Shown: one piece after another, positions 23,925 to 33,230 of the stretch
Layout of the letters: each line of letters opens with the position of its first letter
Numbering within the stretch: the first letter of the stretch is position 1
From: CAADGU01 sp964581605
GTDB taxonomy: Bacteria > Chloroflexota > Anaerolineae > Promineifilales > Promineifilaceae
Reading direction: 5' to 3'
DNA: 35,831 nt
Assembly: GCA_964581605.1 (NCBI GenBank)
Contig: CAZOPF010000058.1
Span: 1-35,831 of the forward strand
The notes under the pieces: generated by a model
Told to the model about the DNA's origin: nothing
Database searches by the model: none
Seen by the model: only the letters and a program-made list of their open reading frames with translations
Translations under genes and position numbers: made by a program

Positions 23925-25754
23925 ATGCGGAGTTCCATTCGTAAACGTCTGACGTTGGCTTTTGTGGCTCTGGCCGTCATCCCCTTATTCCTGGTGGGGT
24001 TGGGGCTGACCTGGCAAACGGTGCAAGTGCAGCGTGCCCAGGCACTCCAGCGCGAGCAGCAGGTAGCGCATCATGTGGCCGGCGAGGTTCAAAATTACGT
24101 AGATGGCCTGGAAAGGGAGTTGTTGCAAGTTATCTATGTGCATGGCCTGGCGAAATTGCCGCCTGGCGAGCAAGAGACGGTATTAACCCAACTCCTGGCT
24201 TTTGAAGATGCTTTTGTCGAGTTGACGTTGCTAAATACACAGGGGCAGGAGGTGGTTCGGCTGGCACGGCTGGGGGTGGTTTCGCCGCAGGAACTGGCTG
24301 ACCGCTCACAAAATGCCGAATTTGTGGAGCCAATGGTCACGCGCACTATCTATTACAGCCCTATCTGGTTTGATGAAAACACAGGCGAGCCTCATATCAC
24401 CATGGCGGTGCCATTGGAAAATTTGCGTACCGGGGAAGCGGAAGGGGTGCTGATGGCGGTGATGGGGCTGAAAAATGTGTGGGATTTAATCGCCAGTATC
24501 GAGGTGGAGCCAGGTGAAGCGGTTTATATTGTGAATGAGGGGGGGAATGTGGTGGCCCACCGCAACCCATCCTTGGTCCTGCGTAGCACCCAGTTTTTGC
24601 CGCCCGAGCAGGATGGGGTGTATCGGGGGTTGATGGATACGGCCGTCTTTCTGGCAACCCAGGAATTGCATTTTGGCGACCGCCGCCTGTTTGTGGTGGC
24701 CGAACGGACGGTGGTGGAGGCGCTGGCTCTGGCGGTGAATACAGTGCAGGTGACGGCCGTCGTCTTGTGGATCGCCTTTGCCATTGCCGTGGCGTTGGGC
24801 ATCTTCATCGTCCGGCAGATTGTGCAGCCTATTCAACGGCTGGCAGCCGCGGCGCATGAAATTCGGGGCGGGAATCTGACGGCACGTGCGGCCGTGCCAC
24901 CGCGGGAAGATGAAATTCGGGAACTGGCTGAAGCGTTCAACAGCATGGCTTCACAGTTAGAAACTACGCTGGCGGGGCTGGAACAAAATATCCAGAAATT
25001 ACAGACGGCCGAACGAACGCTGGCTGCCTACGCGGCCGAACTGGAACGTAACAACCTGGAACTGCAATCATTTGCCTATGTTGCTTCCCACGATTTGCAA
25101 GAGCCGTTGCGCAAAATCAGAACCTTTAGCGACCGACTGCAATCTACGTATGCGGATGTGTTAGATGAGCGGGGACTGGATTATTTGCGGCGGATGCACA
25201 ATGCGGCCGAACGGATGCAGGTGTTGATTCACGATTTGCTGGCGTTTTCGCGGGTGGCCACCAGGTCGCAGCCGGTGACGGCCGTGAATCTACACAAGAT
25301 CGTGCAAGATGTTCTGATGGATCTGGAAGTACGGCTGGAAGAAACTCAGGCCCAGGTCTTCGTGGCCGAACTGCCTACCATTGAAGCGGACGCTACCCAA
25401 ATGCGACAGTTATTTCAAAATTTGTTATCCAACGCGCTGAAATTTCACCAGCCGGGCCAACCGCCAGTTGTAACCGTAGGCAGTGAGCCCGTGCAGGCTA
25501 ACGGCCGTGATCCCCTTTGCTGGCAAATTACCGTGGCTGACAACGGGATTGGCTTTGACGAAAAATATGCAGACCGGATTTTCACGATATTTCAGCGGCT
25601 GCACGGCCGTCATGGCTACGAGGGTACCGGTGTGGGCCTGGCTATTTGTCGCAAAATCGTGGAACGGCATCATGGGTACATTACAGCCAGCAGCCAACCA
25701 GGAGCCGGCGCCACCTTCATTATCACCCTGCCCGAACAACAAAACAACGTATAA
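23925..25754 (+). CDS. Membrane sensor histidine kinase (Cache-like, HAMP, HisKA, HATPase)
   Basis: This 609-residue protein has one transmembrane helix at about 9-29 and an extracytoplasmic Cache-like sensor (about 35-270, with MAVPLENLRTGEAEGVLMAV). A second helix follows (VVLWIAFAIAVALGIFIV), then HAMP (QPIQRLAAAAHEIRGGNLTA) and a short coiled coil. HisKA has phospho-acceptor His389 in SHDLQEPLRKI. The HATPase has N (LLSNALKF), G1 (VADNGIGFD), F (IFTIFQRL) and G2 (GTGVGLAI) boxes. It is complete and probably active. The start is ATG 23925 with GAAGG before it. No response regulator gene is in the window. The binding lipoprotein just upstream may present ligand to its sensor. Confidence 0.94.
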   Translation: MRSSIRKRLTLAFVALAVIPLFLVGLGLTWQTVQVQRAQALQREQQVAHHVAGEVQNYVDGLERELLQVIYVHGLAKLPPGEQETVLTQLLAFEDAFVELTLLNTQGQEVVRLARLGVVSPQELADRSQNAEFVEPMVTRTIYYSPIWFDENTGEPHITMAVPLENLRTGEAEGVLMAVMGLKNVWDLIASIEVEPGEAVYIVNEGGNVVAHRNPSLVLRSTQFLPPEQDGVYRGLMDTAVFLATQELHFGDRRLFVVAERTVVEALALAVNTVQVTAVVLWIAFAIAVALGIFIVRQIVQPIQRLAAAAHEIRGGNLTARAAVPPREDEIRELAEAFNSMASQLETTLAGLEQNIQKLQTAERTLAAYAAELERNNLELQSFAYVASHDLQEPLRKIRTFSDRLQSTYADVLDERGLDYLRRMHNAAERMQVLIHDLLAFSRVATRSQPVTAVNLHKIVQDVLMDLEVRLEETQAQVFVAELPTIEADATQMRQLFQNLLSNALKFHQPGQPPVVTVGSEPVQANGRDPLCWQITVADNGIGFDEKYADRIFTIFQRLHGRHGYEGTGVGLAICRKIVERHHGYITASSQPGAGATFIITLPEQQNNV

Positions 25755-25762
25755 TCCCGCCC

Positions 25763-27667
25763 ATGTACTCCATCAGCGAGAGGCGACTGCGCTTCGTGAT
25801 CCTGGCCTTGCTGCTATTGGCGTTTGGGCTGCGGTTTCACCTGTTGGGAGCGCAATCATTTTGGAATGACGAAGGCAACAGTGCCCGCCTGAGCGAGCGG
25901 ACATTTAACCTGATTATTGAAGGCACGGCCAGTGACATTCATCCGCCGTTGTATTACCTGCTGTTGCACGGCTGGCGGCAATTGGCCGGGCCGACGGAAT
26001 GGGGACTGCGGGCGTTTTCGGCTTTTACAGGTGTGTTATTGGTAACGGCCGTAGGCGCATTCGCCCGCACCATTCAGCCACACGGCCGTAACCGGGATGC
26101 AGTTGTCGTCGTGGCTGTATTGCTGACGGCCGTCAACCCCGCCCTCATCTACTACAGCCAGGAAACCCGCATGTACGCCCTGCTGGGATTGCTCGCTGTG
26201 TTGTCCGCCTGGGCCTTATGGAACTGGCAGCTGGCGGCGGGGCGGGCGCGGCTGGCCTGGGCAGTGGCCTATGTGCTGCTGGCAGTGGCTGGGTTGTATA
26301 CTCACTACTTTTTTCCAGCTGTGCTGCTGGCGCAAAATCTGGTGGTGTTGGGCTGGCTGGTCATGGGGGGGCGGGCGCAAGGCTGGCAAACGGCCGTCCG
26401 CCGCCTGCTGCTGCCCTGGGTGGGTATGATGCTGGCCGTATTGCTGCTCTACACGCCCTGGCTGCCCATCTTCAGCCAACAATTCGGGGCCGATGATTTG
26501 CCGGAGCGGGGGACACTGGGGGCGTTTATGCTCACGGCCGTGTCCTGGATGACTTTTGGCTCGACCATAGCCGCCGAAACGGTGCGCTGGGCGGTGGTGA
26601 TTGTGGTTGGCTTACTGGTTGTGGGTGCATGGGGGGGGTGGCGTTGGGTGTGGGGTACGGCCGTATGCCTGATTGTCCCCCTGCTGCTGATGTACGTGGC
26701 CGGGACGGTGCAGCCAGCATATCTCAAATTTTTACTGGTAGCCGTTCCCTTTTTTCTGGTGCTGCTGGCTACGGCCGTAACCAGCCCCCCGAAAAAATTA
26801 CCCCCTGCCATTCTGCTCATCTTGTTAACGGCCGCCCTCATGCCAGGCACGTTTTCTTCCCTGCGTAACCTGTATACCAATCCAGCTTATGCCCGCGCCG
26901 ATTACCGGGGCATTGCCGCCCGCATCCTGGCGGACAACCATCCCGGCGCGGGCATCATTCTCAATGCCCCCAATCAGTGGGAGGTGTTTACCTATTATTA
27001 CCCGGAGGCAACGGCCGTGTACCCCCTGCCACAAGGGCGTAGCCGCCCCAAACCTGAAGCCATTGACGCCACCTTGAGCGCAATCGCTTCCGAACATAAC
27101 CGGCTCTACGTGGTTTTTTGGGGGGAAGCGCAGCGTGACCCGGAACGGCTGATCGAACGCTGGCTGGATGCCCATGCCTTCAAAGCGCGGGATGAGTGGG
27201 TGGGGGATGTGCGTTTTGTGGTGTATGCCGTGCCGCCCGAACCGGCGACGGAAATGGATACGGCCGTAGCCATTCCCTTTGGCGAGGCGATTACCTTACA
27301 GGGCTATACCCTTAACGAGACAGAACTTCAGCCGGGGGATATTTTGCAGGTGACGTTGTTCTGGCAAACGGCCGTGCCCCTCGCCCAACGCTACAAAGTT
27401 TTCCTGCATCTCATTGGCCCAGATGGGCAGTTGGTGGCCCAACGGGACAGCGAACCGGGCGGCGGGCTAAACCTGACCACCATCTGGCGGCCTGGCGAGA
27501 CGGCCCTTGACAATCACGGCCTGCTGCTGCCCGCCGGCTTGCCGCCCGGTAACTATACGCTGCTGTTAGGGCTGTATGATGTGGCCGACCCCACGGCCCG
27601 CCTGCCGGTGACTGCCCCCACAGGTATTACCGATGCGTTGGTGCTGGCCCAGATTGAAGTGCGATAA
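25763..27667 (+). CDS. GT39-like (PMT_2) membrane glycosyltransferase
   Basis: This 634-residue GT-C enzyme has its first helix at about 10-25, then the acidic loop motif SFWNDEGNSARL. DIHPPLYYLLLHGWR and YSQETRMYALLGLLAVLSAW follow, and about ten further membrane helices run to about 380. A C-terminal soluble beta-sandwich (about 500-630) includes LQPGDILQVTLFWQT and GPDGQLVAQRDSEPGGG. It likely transfers a sugar from a polyprenyl carrier to an exported acceptor. The start ATG 25763 lies 8 nt past the kinase stop. An alternative frame start inside the kinase is rejected because the family N-terminus begins at MYSISERR. Confidence 0.9.
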   Translation: MYSISERRLRFVILALLLLAFGLRFHLLGAQSFWNDEGNSARLSERTFNLIIEGTASDIHPPLYYLLLHGWRQLAGPTEWGLRAFSAFTGVLLVTAVGAFARTIQPHGRNRDAVVVVAVLLTAVNPALIYYSQETRMYALLGLLAVLSAWALWNWQLAAGRARLAWAVAYVLLAVAGLYTHYFFPAVLLAQNLVVLGWLVMGGRAQGWQTAVRRLLLPWVGMMLAVLLLYTPWLPIFSQQFGADDLPERGTLGAFMLTAVSWMTFGSTIAAETVRWAVVIVVGLLVVGAWGGWRWVWGTAVCLIVPLLLMYVAGTVQPAYLKFLLVAVPFFLVLLATAVTSPPKKLPPAILLILLTAALMPGTFSSLRNLYTNPAYARADYRGIAARILADNHPGAGIILNAPNQWEVFTYYYPEATAVYPLPQGRSRPKPEAIDATLSAIASEHNRLYVVFWGEAQRDPERLIERWLDAHAFKARDEWVGDVRFVVYAVPPEPATEMDTAVAIPFGEAITLQGYTLNETELQPGDILQVTLFWQTAVPLAQRYKVFLHLIGPDGQLVAQRDSEPGGGLNLTTIWRPGETALDNHGLLLPAGLPPGNYTLLLGLYDVADPTARLPVTAPTGITDALVLAQIEVR

Positions 27668-27674
27668 GTTCAGG

Positions 27675-28205
27675 TCAACGATAAAAATCAATCCAATTGA
27701 TGTGAAAAGAAGCCGGGTCTTGTGCATGAAAATCAGGGGGCAAGGTGAGTTCAATGGTGCCATTTTGCAAGGGGAGTTGCCCGGCCGTGCCATCTTCATT
27801 GAATAAAGCAACCTCCATCCAGTAAGGGCTATCCTCGCCAATTGGCTCGTCGTTGGCAGCTTGAAACACCTGGCTGTCAATGCTGGAAATGTTGAGGGTG
27901 ATGGTGGTGGCGGCCGCTTCTGCGGTAGGCTCACCATAGGTCAGTGTCATTTCTTCCAACCCGTTCAAATGAAAGCGCAAGATGATGGTGGGCTGCCATT
28001 CACCTGACTGTAATTGCACGTTAGCGCCGCCCAGGCCAGTCGGGCTGGTGATGTCGAACACGGCCGTGTCCCCCGCTGGCTGCATCACCACTTTTGTCTG
28101 CTCACCTTCCGTCATAATCACCGTAAAAGAGGGCTGTCTCTGCTCCTGTGCATGGCAACCCGCCAGGAAAAGAAGTATCCCCATCAAAATAACTAATCGC
28201 CGCAT
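27675..28205 (-). CDS. Small lipoprotein of unknown function
   Basis: This 176-residue protein has a clear lipoprotein signal (MRRLVILMGILLFLAGCHAQ, lipobox LAGC). The mature domain is beta-rich (FTVIMTEGEQTKVVMQPAGD, TIILRFHLNGLEEMTLTYGE) and I do not recognise it. It is probably anchored to the outer face of the membrane. The start ATG 28205 has AAGGA before it. It ends 7 bp from the end of the convergent glycosyltransferase gene, and it is divergent from the cyclase gene across a 200-bp spacer with a palindrome. Confidence 0.82.
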   Translation of the reverse strand: MRRLVILMGILLFLAGCHAQEQRQPSFTVIMTEGEQTKVVMQPAGDTAVFDITSPTGLGGANVQLQSGEWQPTIILRFHLNGLEEMTLTYGEPTAEAAATTITLNISSIDSQVFQAANDEPIGEDSPYWMEVALFNEDGTAGQLPLQNGTIELTLPPDFHAQDPASFHINWIDFYR

Positions 28206-28278
28206 ATGATTTTCCTTACAAAATGATTACACAAGGGCAAATGACGATAATAGTTCGAGAATTTTCGCTCGCCTACAT

Positions 28279-28298
28279 GCAAAATTCACGAATTTTGC
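28279..28298. promoter_or_regulatory. Palindrome between divergent lipoprotein and cyclase genes
   Basis: GCAAAATTC (28279-28287) and GAATTTTGC (28290-28298) form a perfect 9-bp inverted repeat around AC, in the form of a repressor site. A TATAAT follows on the plus strand at 28311-28316, though I find no good -35 at 17 nt. It may control the cyclase gene, the lipoprotein gene, or both. Confidence 0.45.
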
Positions 28299-28338
28299 CG
28301 ATAGCCAGATTATAATAGCCAATCATGGCAGGCCAAAC

Positions 28339-28404
28339 AAACCGTAATCCGTCATCCGTCATCCGAAGCCGGAAGTTCGAGCCGGATGAGTAATGACCAG
28401 TAAC
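28339..28404. repeat. CCGTCAT heptamer repeat upstream of the cyclase gene
   Basis: CGTAATCCGTCATCCGTCAT repeats every 7 bp, faces GCCGGATGAGTAATGACC, and runs into the ATG at 28407. The start codon therefore has no clear ribosome site. Confidence 0.8.
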
Positions 28405-28406
28405 CA

Positions 28407-30242
28407 ATGACCACAAAAGAACTACACTATCAATGGGAATGGAATTTACAGGCAGAACCGCAGGCCATCTGGCCTTTTTTTGCCGACACCAACCGGGTGA
28501 ACCGGGACACTGGCCTTTTTCCACTGGCACAGCGTGACCGTGAAGATGGGGAGTTGGTGGCCGGGCGCCGCCGTTTAAGGTATCACTTGCCTGTCCCCTT
28601 CTTACACCTGGATTATGAGGAAGAACCATTTGAATGGATTTTCCCGCACCGATATGGGGTAGTCCGCCACTTCTCCAATAAACTGGTCTCCACCTTTCGT
28701 GTCAGTGCCGAGATAAATCCTGGGCCTGGTGGTGGCACACATCTGGTTTATCAGACGTGGATTCAGCCGCGTAATGCACTGGGGGCGTTAGGTGTGGCTG
28801 TAGCCATTGGCAAAATTGCCCCCCGCCGGTTTGACAAAGCAGTACGTGCCTATGACCGACTGGCCGTGGCGTCCGCTTTGCCCACTTCCACCGTTCCTGC
28901 TCACTTATCTTCTGGCGGATCGGCGCGACTGGCGCAATTGCAATCCAGGTTGGTTGGGCAAGGTTTGGATGCGGAACTGGTGGCCCGGCTGGGCGAATTG
29001 GTGCAAACAAGTGATGATTTTACACTGTCCAGACTACGGCCGTACCAGTTTGCCGACATCTGGAGTGTGGAGCGCAAAAAGGTGTTGGAACTGTTCCTGG
29101 AAGCCACCCGTATGGGCCTGCTCGATTTTCAATGGGAACTGTTGTGCCCCATGTGCCGGGGGGCAGAAGACCGTGTCAGCGCCCATCTGTCTGATGTGCA
29201 TACCGAAGCCCACTGCTTCACCTGCAACATTGATTTTCGCGCCAATTTTGAAAATGCAGTGGAATTGACCTTTACCCCCAATCCGGCCATCCGTGATGTG
29301 CCCCGGCTAGATTTTTGTGTGGCCGGGCCAGAGGTGACGCCGCACATTGTGGTACAGCAAATTTTACCACCGGCCAGCCAACGGCTGGTGATGCCGGTTC
29401 TGGAACCGGGGCGTTACCGGCTGCGCACCATGGCCCAGCCGGGTGGCCAATATCTGCGGGTGGTGGATAACGGCCGTGATCAACTGCCCATCACCATTAA
29501 CGGCCGTGACTGGCCCACCGACGAACTCTCTCTGACCCCCATGCCCCGGCTGGAACTGGCCAACCAGACGGCCGACATACAACAGGTGATTCTGGAGCGC
29601 ACTGCCTGGAGCGACCAGGCCACCACCGCCGCCGAGGTATTCGCTTTGCAGCGTTTCCGCGACCTGTTTGCTAATGAAGCCCTGCGCCCTGGCGAACAAA
29701 TTGGTGTGGGCAGCCTGACGGTGCTGTTTACCGACCTGGTAGACTCTACCCGCATGTACCGCGAAATTGGCGATGCGCCCGCCTTTGGCCTGGTGATGAA
29801 CCATTTTGACATCCTGCGGGCGGCCATTGACGCCGAGCAGGGGGCCATTGTGAAGACGATTGGCGACGCGGTGATGGCGGTTTTCCGGCGGCCCATTGCC
29901 GCCCTGCGGGCCATGCAGGCCGCCCAATTACAGCTATCGAATCCACCGGCGGGTTTACGGCCGTTGCAGCTAAAAGCGGCCGCCCACACCGGCCCCTCCA
30001 TCGCCGTCACCCTCAACGAGCGTCTTGATTATTTTGGCACCACTATCAACATCGCTTCCCGCCTGGAAAAATTCGCCCGCGCCAACGAGATTGTCGTTTC
30101 GGATATGCTTTACCATGACCCTGAAGTGCAGGAATTTTTGCATAATGCCGCCGAAATCCTAAAAATTGAGCCATTCGACGAAATGCTTAAAGGGTTCGAT
30201 AATGAAAACTTCCACCTCTGGCGTATAACAGCAAACGGATGA
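28407..30242 (+). CDS. SRPBCC - DUF5939 - class III nucleotidyl cyclase fusion
   Basis: This 611-residue protein has three parts. An SRPBCC-like lipid/ligand-binding domain spans about 1-160 (QAIWPFFADTNRVNRDTG, EEPFEWIFPHRYGVVRHF). A middle DUF5939-like region (about 170-420) contains a zinc-ribbon-like quartet Cys247-x2-Cys250 and Cys270-x2-Cys273. The C-terminal class III cyclase domain (about 430-605) has metal Asp443 (FTDLVDSTR), Asp487 in KTIGDAVMAVF, Lys483 for adenine, and FGTTINIASRL with the transition-state Asn and Arg. All key residues are present, so cAMP synthesis is likely, probably gated by ligand binding in the front domain. There is no membrane helix, so it is cytoplasmic. 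Confidence 0.92.
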   Translation: MTTKELHYQWEWNLQAEPQAIWPFFADTNRVNRDTGLFPLAQRDREDGELVAGRRRLRYHLPVPFLHLDYEEEPFEWIFPHRYGVVRHFSNKLVSTFRVSAEINPGPGGGTHLVYQTWIQPRNALGALGVAVAIGKIAPRRFDKAVRAYDRLAVASALPTSTVPAHLSSGGSARLAQLQSRLVGQGLDAELVARLGELVQTSDDFTLSRLRPYQFADIWSVERKKVLELFLEATRMGLLDFQWELLCPMCRGAEDRVSAHLSDVHTEAHCFTCNIDFRANFENAVELTFTPNPAIRDVPRLDFCVAGPEVTPHIVVQQILPPASQRLVMPVLEPGRYRLRTMAQPGGQYLRVVDNGRDQLPITINGRDWPTDELSLTPMPRLELANQTADIQQVILERTAWSDQATTAAEVFALQRFRDLFANEALRPGEQIGVGSLTVLFTDLVDSTRMYREIGDAPAFGLVMNHFDILRAAIDAEQGAIVKTIGDAVMAVFRRPIAALRAMQAAQLQLSNPPAGLRPLQLKAAAHTGPSIAVTLNERLDYFGTTINIASRLEKFARANEIVVSDMLYHDPEVQEFLHNAAEILKIEPFDEMLKGFDNENFHLWRITANG

Positions 30243-30275
30243 CAGGCCCCTGGCGAAAAGGTAAAGGTCAACGCT

Positions 30276-31364
30276 ATGAACGGCCGAGTAGCAATTCTTT
30301 ATCCGGCAAGCCAGCTTGCCGGGCAAAAACCAAAAATTGAAAACGACCTGTTTGCCGGGTTGTTTCAAGCATTGGCTGATAAGGGCATTATAGTTGAACC
30401 TGTTGCTTACCATGATGATGTTTGGGAGCAGGTGCAGCCGCAACTCTTACGGACCGATGGCGTTTTGGTCTGGGTCAACCCGATTGAAAGCGGACATGAC
30501 CGTTCCATTTTGGATGCCGTGTTGCGCCAAGTTGCCGATGCTGGTGTTTTTGTGAGCGCCCACCCGGACATCATTTTGAAGATCGGTACAAAGGAGGTCT
30601 TGTATCATACCCGCGCTGTGGGCTGGGGAAGTGATACTCACCTCTACCTGACAATGGAACAGATGCGCCAGGAATTGCCATTGCGACTGGCTACCGGGCA
30701 GGCGCGGGTGTTGAAACAATATCGGGGTAATGGCGGGATGGGTGTTTGGAAAATTCAGCTACCGCCCGACCCATCTGGTGACCAGAAAGAGAGTGCCAAC
30801 CTGCCAATGCTACAGCCGGAAACCCTTGTGCGGGTGTGCCAGGCTATACGCGGTGCCATTGAAGAAGAAATACCATTGGGCGACTTTTTTGTGCGTTGCC
30901 AGCCGTACTTTGTGGGCAACGGCCGTATGATTGACCAGGCCTATCAGGAACGCCTCACCGATGGCATGATTCGCTGTTATCTGGTGCATAACCAGGTCGC
31001 CGGATTTGGGCATCAGGCTATCAACGCTCTCTTTCCAGCGCCGCCAGGTGCGCCGCCGTCGGATGCGCCACAACCGGGGCCGCGTCTGTACCATCCCCCG
31101 ACAAAACCGGAATTTCAGCCGCTTAAACAAAAATTAGAACAAGAATGGCTGCCAGCCATGCAAACACTCCTGGAAATTGATACTATGCGCCTGCCTGTTC
31201 TTTGGGATTGTGACTTTCTCCTTGGCCCTAAAGAGAATACAGGTGAAGATAGTTATGTGTTGTGTGAGATCAATGTGAGTAGCGTCTCCCCCTTTCCGGA
31301 GTCCGCCATTCCGTATATTGCCGCAGCTACGGCCGTACAAATACAAAAACACGCAAACACCTGA
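30276..31364 (+). CDS. Cj0069 family protein (ATP-grasp-like)
   Basis: This 362-residue protein shows the Cj0069-family pattern. It includes RVAILYPASQL, DGVLVWVNPIESGHDRSILD, SAHPDIILKIGTKEVLYHTR, GQARVLKQYRGNGGMGVWK, FFVRCQPYF and a C-terminal WDCDFLLGP with LCEINVSSVSPFPESA. The KQYRGNGGMGVWK and CEINVSS blocks look like the nucleotide- and metal-binding parts of an ATP-grasp ligase. The substrate is unknown. It starts 33 nt past the cyclase stop with an AAAGG ribosome site, so the two may be co-transcribed. No signal peptide. Confidence 0.85.
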   Translation: MNGRVAILYPASQLAGQKPKIENDLFAGLFQALADKGIIVEPVAYHDDVWEQVQPQLLRTDGVLVWVNPIESGHDRSILDAVLRQVADAGVFVSAHPDIILKIGTKEVLYHTRAVGWGSDTHLYLTMEQMRQELPLRLATGQARVLKQYRGNGGMGVWKIQLPPDPSGDQKESANLPMLQPETLVRVCQAIRGAIEEEIPLGDFFVRCQPYFVGNGRMIDQAYQERLTDGMIRCYLVHNQVAGFGHQAINALFPAPPGAPPSDAPQPGPRLYHPPTKPEFQPLKQKLEQEWLPAMQTLLEIDTMRLPVLWDCDFLLGPKENTGEDSYVLCEINVSSVSPFPESAIPYIAAATAVQIQKHANT

Positions 31365-31390
31365 GTACCCAAACCGCACGGGAGGCCTTA

Positions 31391-32434
31391 ATGCAGATTC
31401 AAGGAAATTTGGTAGATGACATGCCGGCCAGGTGGCAGGCAAACTACCTGGCCCGGCTGCACGCGGAACGCGCCGACCTGTTCTGGCAGTTGCGTGGTTT
31501 GAGTGAAGAGACGGTCGGCAACATGGAACTGATGCCGGGCTGGACGGTGAAAGATGTTCTGGCGCACATTCCGTTTTACGACGCTGCTTTTGCCGGGCGG
31601 ATTCAGATGGTGCTGGACGGCCGTACCCCCGATCTCACGCCTCTTTCCGATGACCGCGGCCTGGCAAACCACAACGAAAACCTGCGCCAGCACAACCAGG
31701 CCATTCCCTACGAACAGGTGATCGCCATGCTGCTCAAGGAGCGCAATGGGTTTACGGCCGCCCTCCAGCGTGTGCCAGACGAGCAACTGCGCCAAAACTT
31801 AACCATGCCCTGGGGAGAGGAAACCAGCATCCAGACGTGGGCTACCTGGCGGTATACGCATGATGCAGAACACGGCCGTCAACTGGCAGCCTGGCGCGAA
31901 ACTCAACCACGTGAAACCTTGCGCGATGTCACACCTGTCTATGTGTTGCGGGCCATGCTGCACAGCAGCCGCAAAGCGTTTCAGGCGTTGCTCCCCCTCA
32001 TCCCCGAACCGGAATGGACAACCCGCCCCGTGTGTGGCGTGTGGACAATGAAAGATCTGCTCGGCCATCTGACCGATTGGGAAAAGGTGGCGGTGGATGG
32101 GTTACGGCCGTTGGCTGCCGGCCATACCCCCGAATTCAACTATACCCTGGACAGCTTTGACGATTTTAACAACAATAACGCCGCTGCCCGCTCTGAGCAA
32201 AGTTGGAATGAAGTGCGGGCAGACTACGAAGCCACCCGCACTACCTTACTTGACTTGCTGGCGCAAACCTCCCCGGCCAATTTGCAGCGCACGTTTATGG
32301 CCCCTTGGGGCCGGGAAATTACCGGCGGCGCCTGGCTGCTCATCTGGCCGGGGCACGAAATGGAACATGCTGTTGACGTGCGGGCGGCGTTAGAATTGGC
32401 CGATTGGCCGCCGCGTTTTGTCAAACATGGATAG
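31391..32434 (+). CDS. Tandem DinB-like four-helix-bundle protein
   Basis: This 347-residue protein is two copies of a DinB-like bundle. The first (about 15-165) has MPGWTVKDVLAHIPFYD and a later TWRYTHDAEHGRQLAAW. The second (about 175-340) has VWTMKDLLGHLTDWEKVA and IWPGHEMEHAVDVRAAL. Each half carries the three metal-type His positions (H in helix 2, HxxxH in helix 4). Related families are thiol-dependent enzymes such as maleylpyruvate or mycothiol/bacillithiol transferases and the ClbS/DfsB hydrolases. The exact activity cannot be read from sequence. It starts 26 nt past the Cj0069-family stop. Confidence 0.85.
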   Translation: MQIQGNLVDDMPARWQANYLARLHAERADLFWQLRGLSEETVGNMELMPGWTVKDVLAHIPFYDAAFAGRIQMVLDGRTPDLTPLSDDRGLANHNENLRQHNQAIPYEQVIAMLLKERNGFTAALQRVPDEQLRQNLTMPWGEETSIQTWATWRYTHDAEHGRQLAAWRETQPRETLRDVTPVYVLRAMLHSSRKAFQALLPLIPEPEWTTRPVCGVWTMKDLLGHLTDWEKVAVDGLRPLAAGHTPEFNYTLDSFDDFNNNNAAARSEQSWNEVRADYEATRTTLLDLLAQTSPANLQRTFMAPWGREITGGAWLLIWPGHEMEHAVDVRAALELADWPPRFVKHG

Positions 32435-32436
32435 AG

Positions 32437-32483
32437 TGGAGATTGGAGATGCCCAATCTCTAATCTCTAATCTCTAATCTCCC
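32437..32483. repeat. TCTCTAA heptamer inverted repeat
   Basis: TCTCTAA repeats every 7 bp (three units) and faces GGAGATTGGAGAT on the left. It fills the spacer and abuts the ATG at 32484. Confidence 0.9.
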
Positions 32484-33224
32484 ATGCTCTCCCTCACCCA
32501 ATGCCAACAATTAGCCGAAACGTTGCCGGACACGCCGGAGACGGTGATCGCCATTTCGCAGTTGCGGCGCGGGTTGGCGCGGGCCTGGCTGGTGGGGGAA
32601 GTGGAGAGTTGGGAAACGGCCGTTGTCGAAGACCTCAATCAACCAGGCGAACCTCTCGCCTTTGGGCAACATGTAACCCAAATTGCTGATCTGCTGTCTC
32701 GCATCCCGGATTGGTTTTGCGTGAACGTCAGCCGTGATTGTGTGCCGGAATTGGCGCCCCTGATTGAACAGATAATGGATTGCCCGGTGCGGCTGCTGGA
32801 AGATGTGTACCACACGCTCACCGGGCCTGCGCCCGCCATCACCCATCCCCATGTGCAGCTGCTGACCCCGGCCGATCTCTCGCTGCTGGAAGCGGCCCCG
32901 TTTGAATTGCAGGGGGCGCAGCCACGCCGTACCTTACTGGAGATGGTGGTGGCAGGGGCGGTGGTGGACGGCCGTCTGGTCGCCATTGCTCAAAATTATG
33001 CCCGCACCGACACCTATGGTGAGATCGGTGTTCATACGCTGCCCGCCTGGCGAGAAAAAGGGTACGCCACTGCTGCGGCTGCAGCCGTGGCTCGTTATAT
33101 CCAATCCTTAGGGCTGACCCCTGTGTGGAGCTGCAGCGCGAGTAATGAGGCATCTTTGCGCACGGCCGTTAAACTCGGCTTTCACGAAGTTTCCCGCCGT
33201 GTGTACATCATTCTGGATAGATGA
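32484..33224 (+). CDS. GNAT family N-acetyltransferase
   Basis: This 246-residue protein has a variable N-terminal half (about 1-150) and a C-terminal GNAT core. Strand 4 is VDGRLVAIAQNYARTD. Motif A is EIGVHTLPAWREKGYATAAA, where the REKGYA turn binds acetyl-CoA pyrophosphate. It ends in PVWSCSASNEASLRTAVKLG and FHEVSRRVYII. Acetyl transfer from acetyl-CoA to an unknown amine is expected. The ATG abuts a heptamer repeat, so there is no clear ribosome site. Confidence 0.88.
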   Translation: MLSLTQCQQLAETLPDTPETVIAISQLRRGLARAWLVGEVESWETAVVEDLNQPGEPLAFGQHVTQIADLLSRIPDWFCVNVSRDCVPELAPLIEQIMDCPVRLLEDVYHTLTGPAPAITHPHVQLLTPADLSLLEAAPFELQGAQPRRTLLEMVVAGAVVDGRLVAIAQNYARTDTYGEIGVHTLPAWREKGYATAAAAAVARYIQSLGLTPVWSCSASNEASLRTAVKLGFHEVSRRVYIILDR

Positions 33225-33230
33225 AAACGC

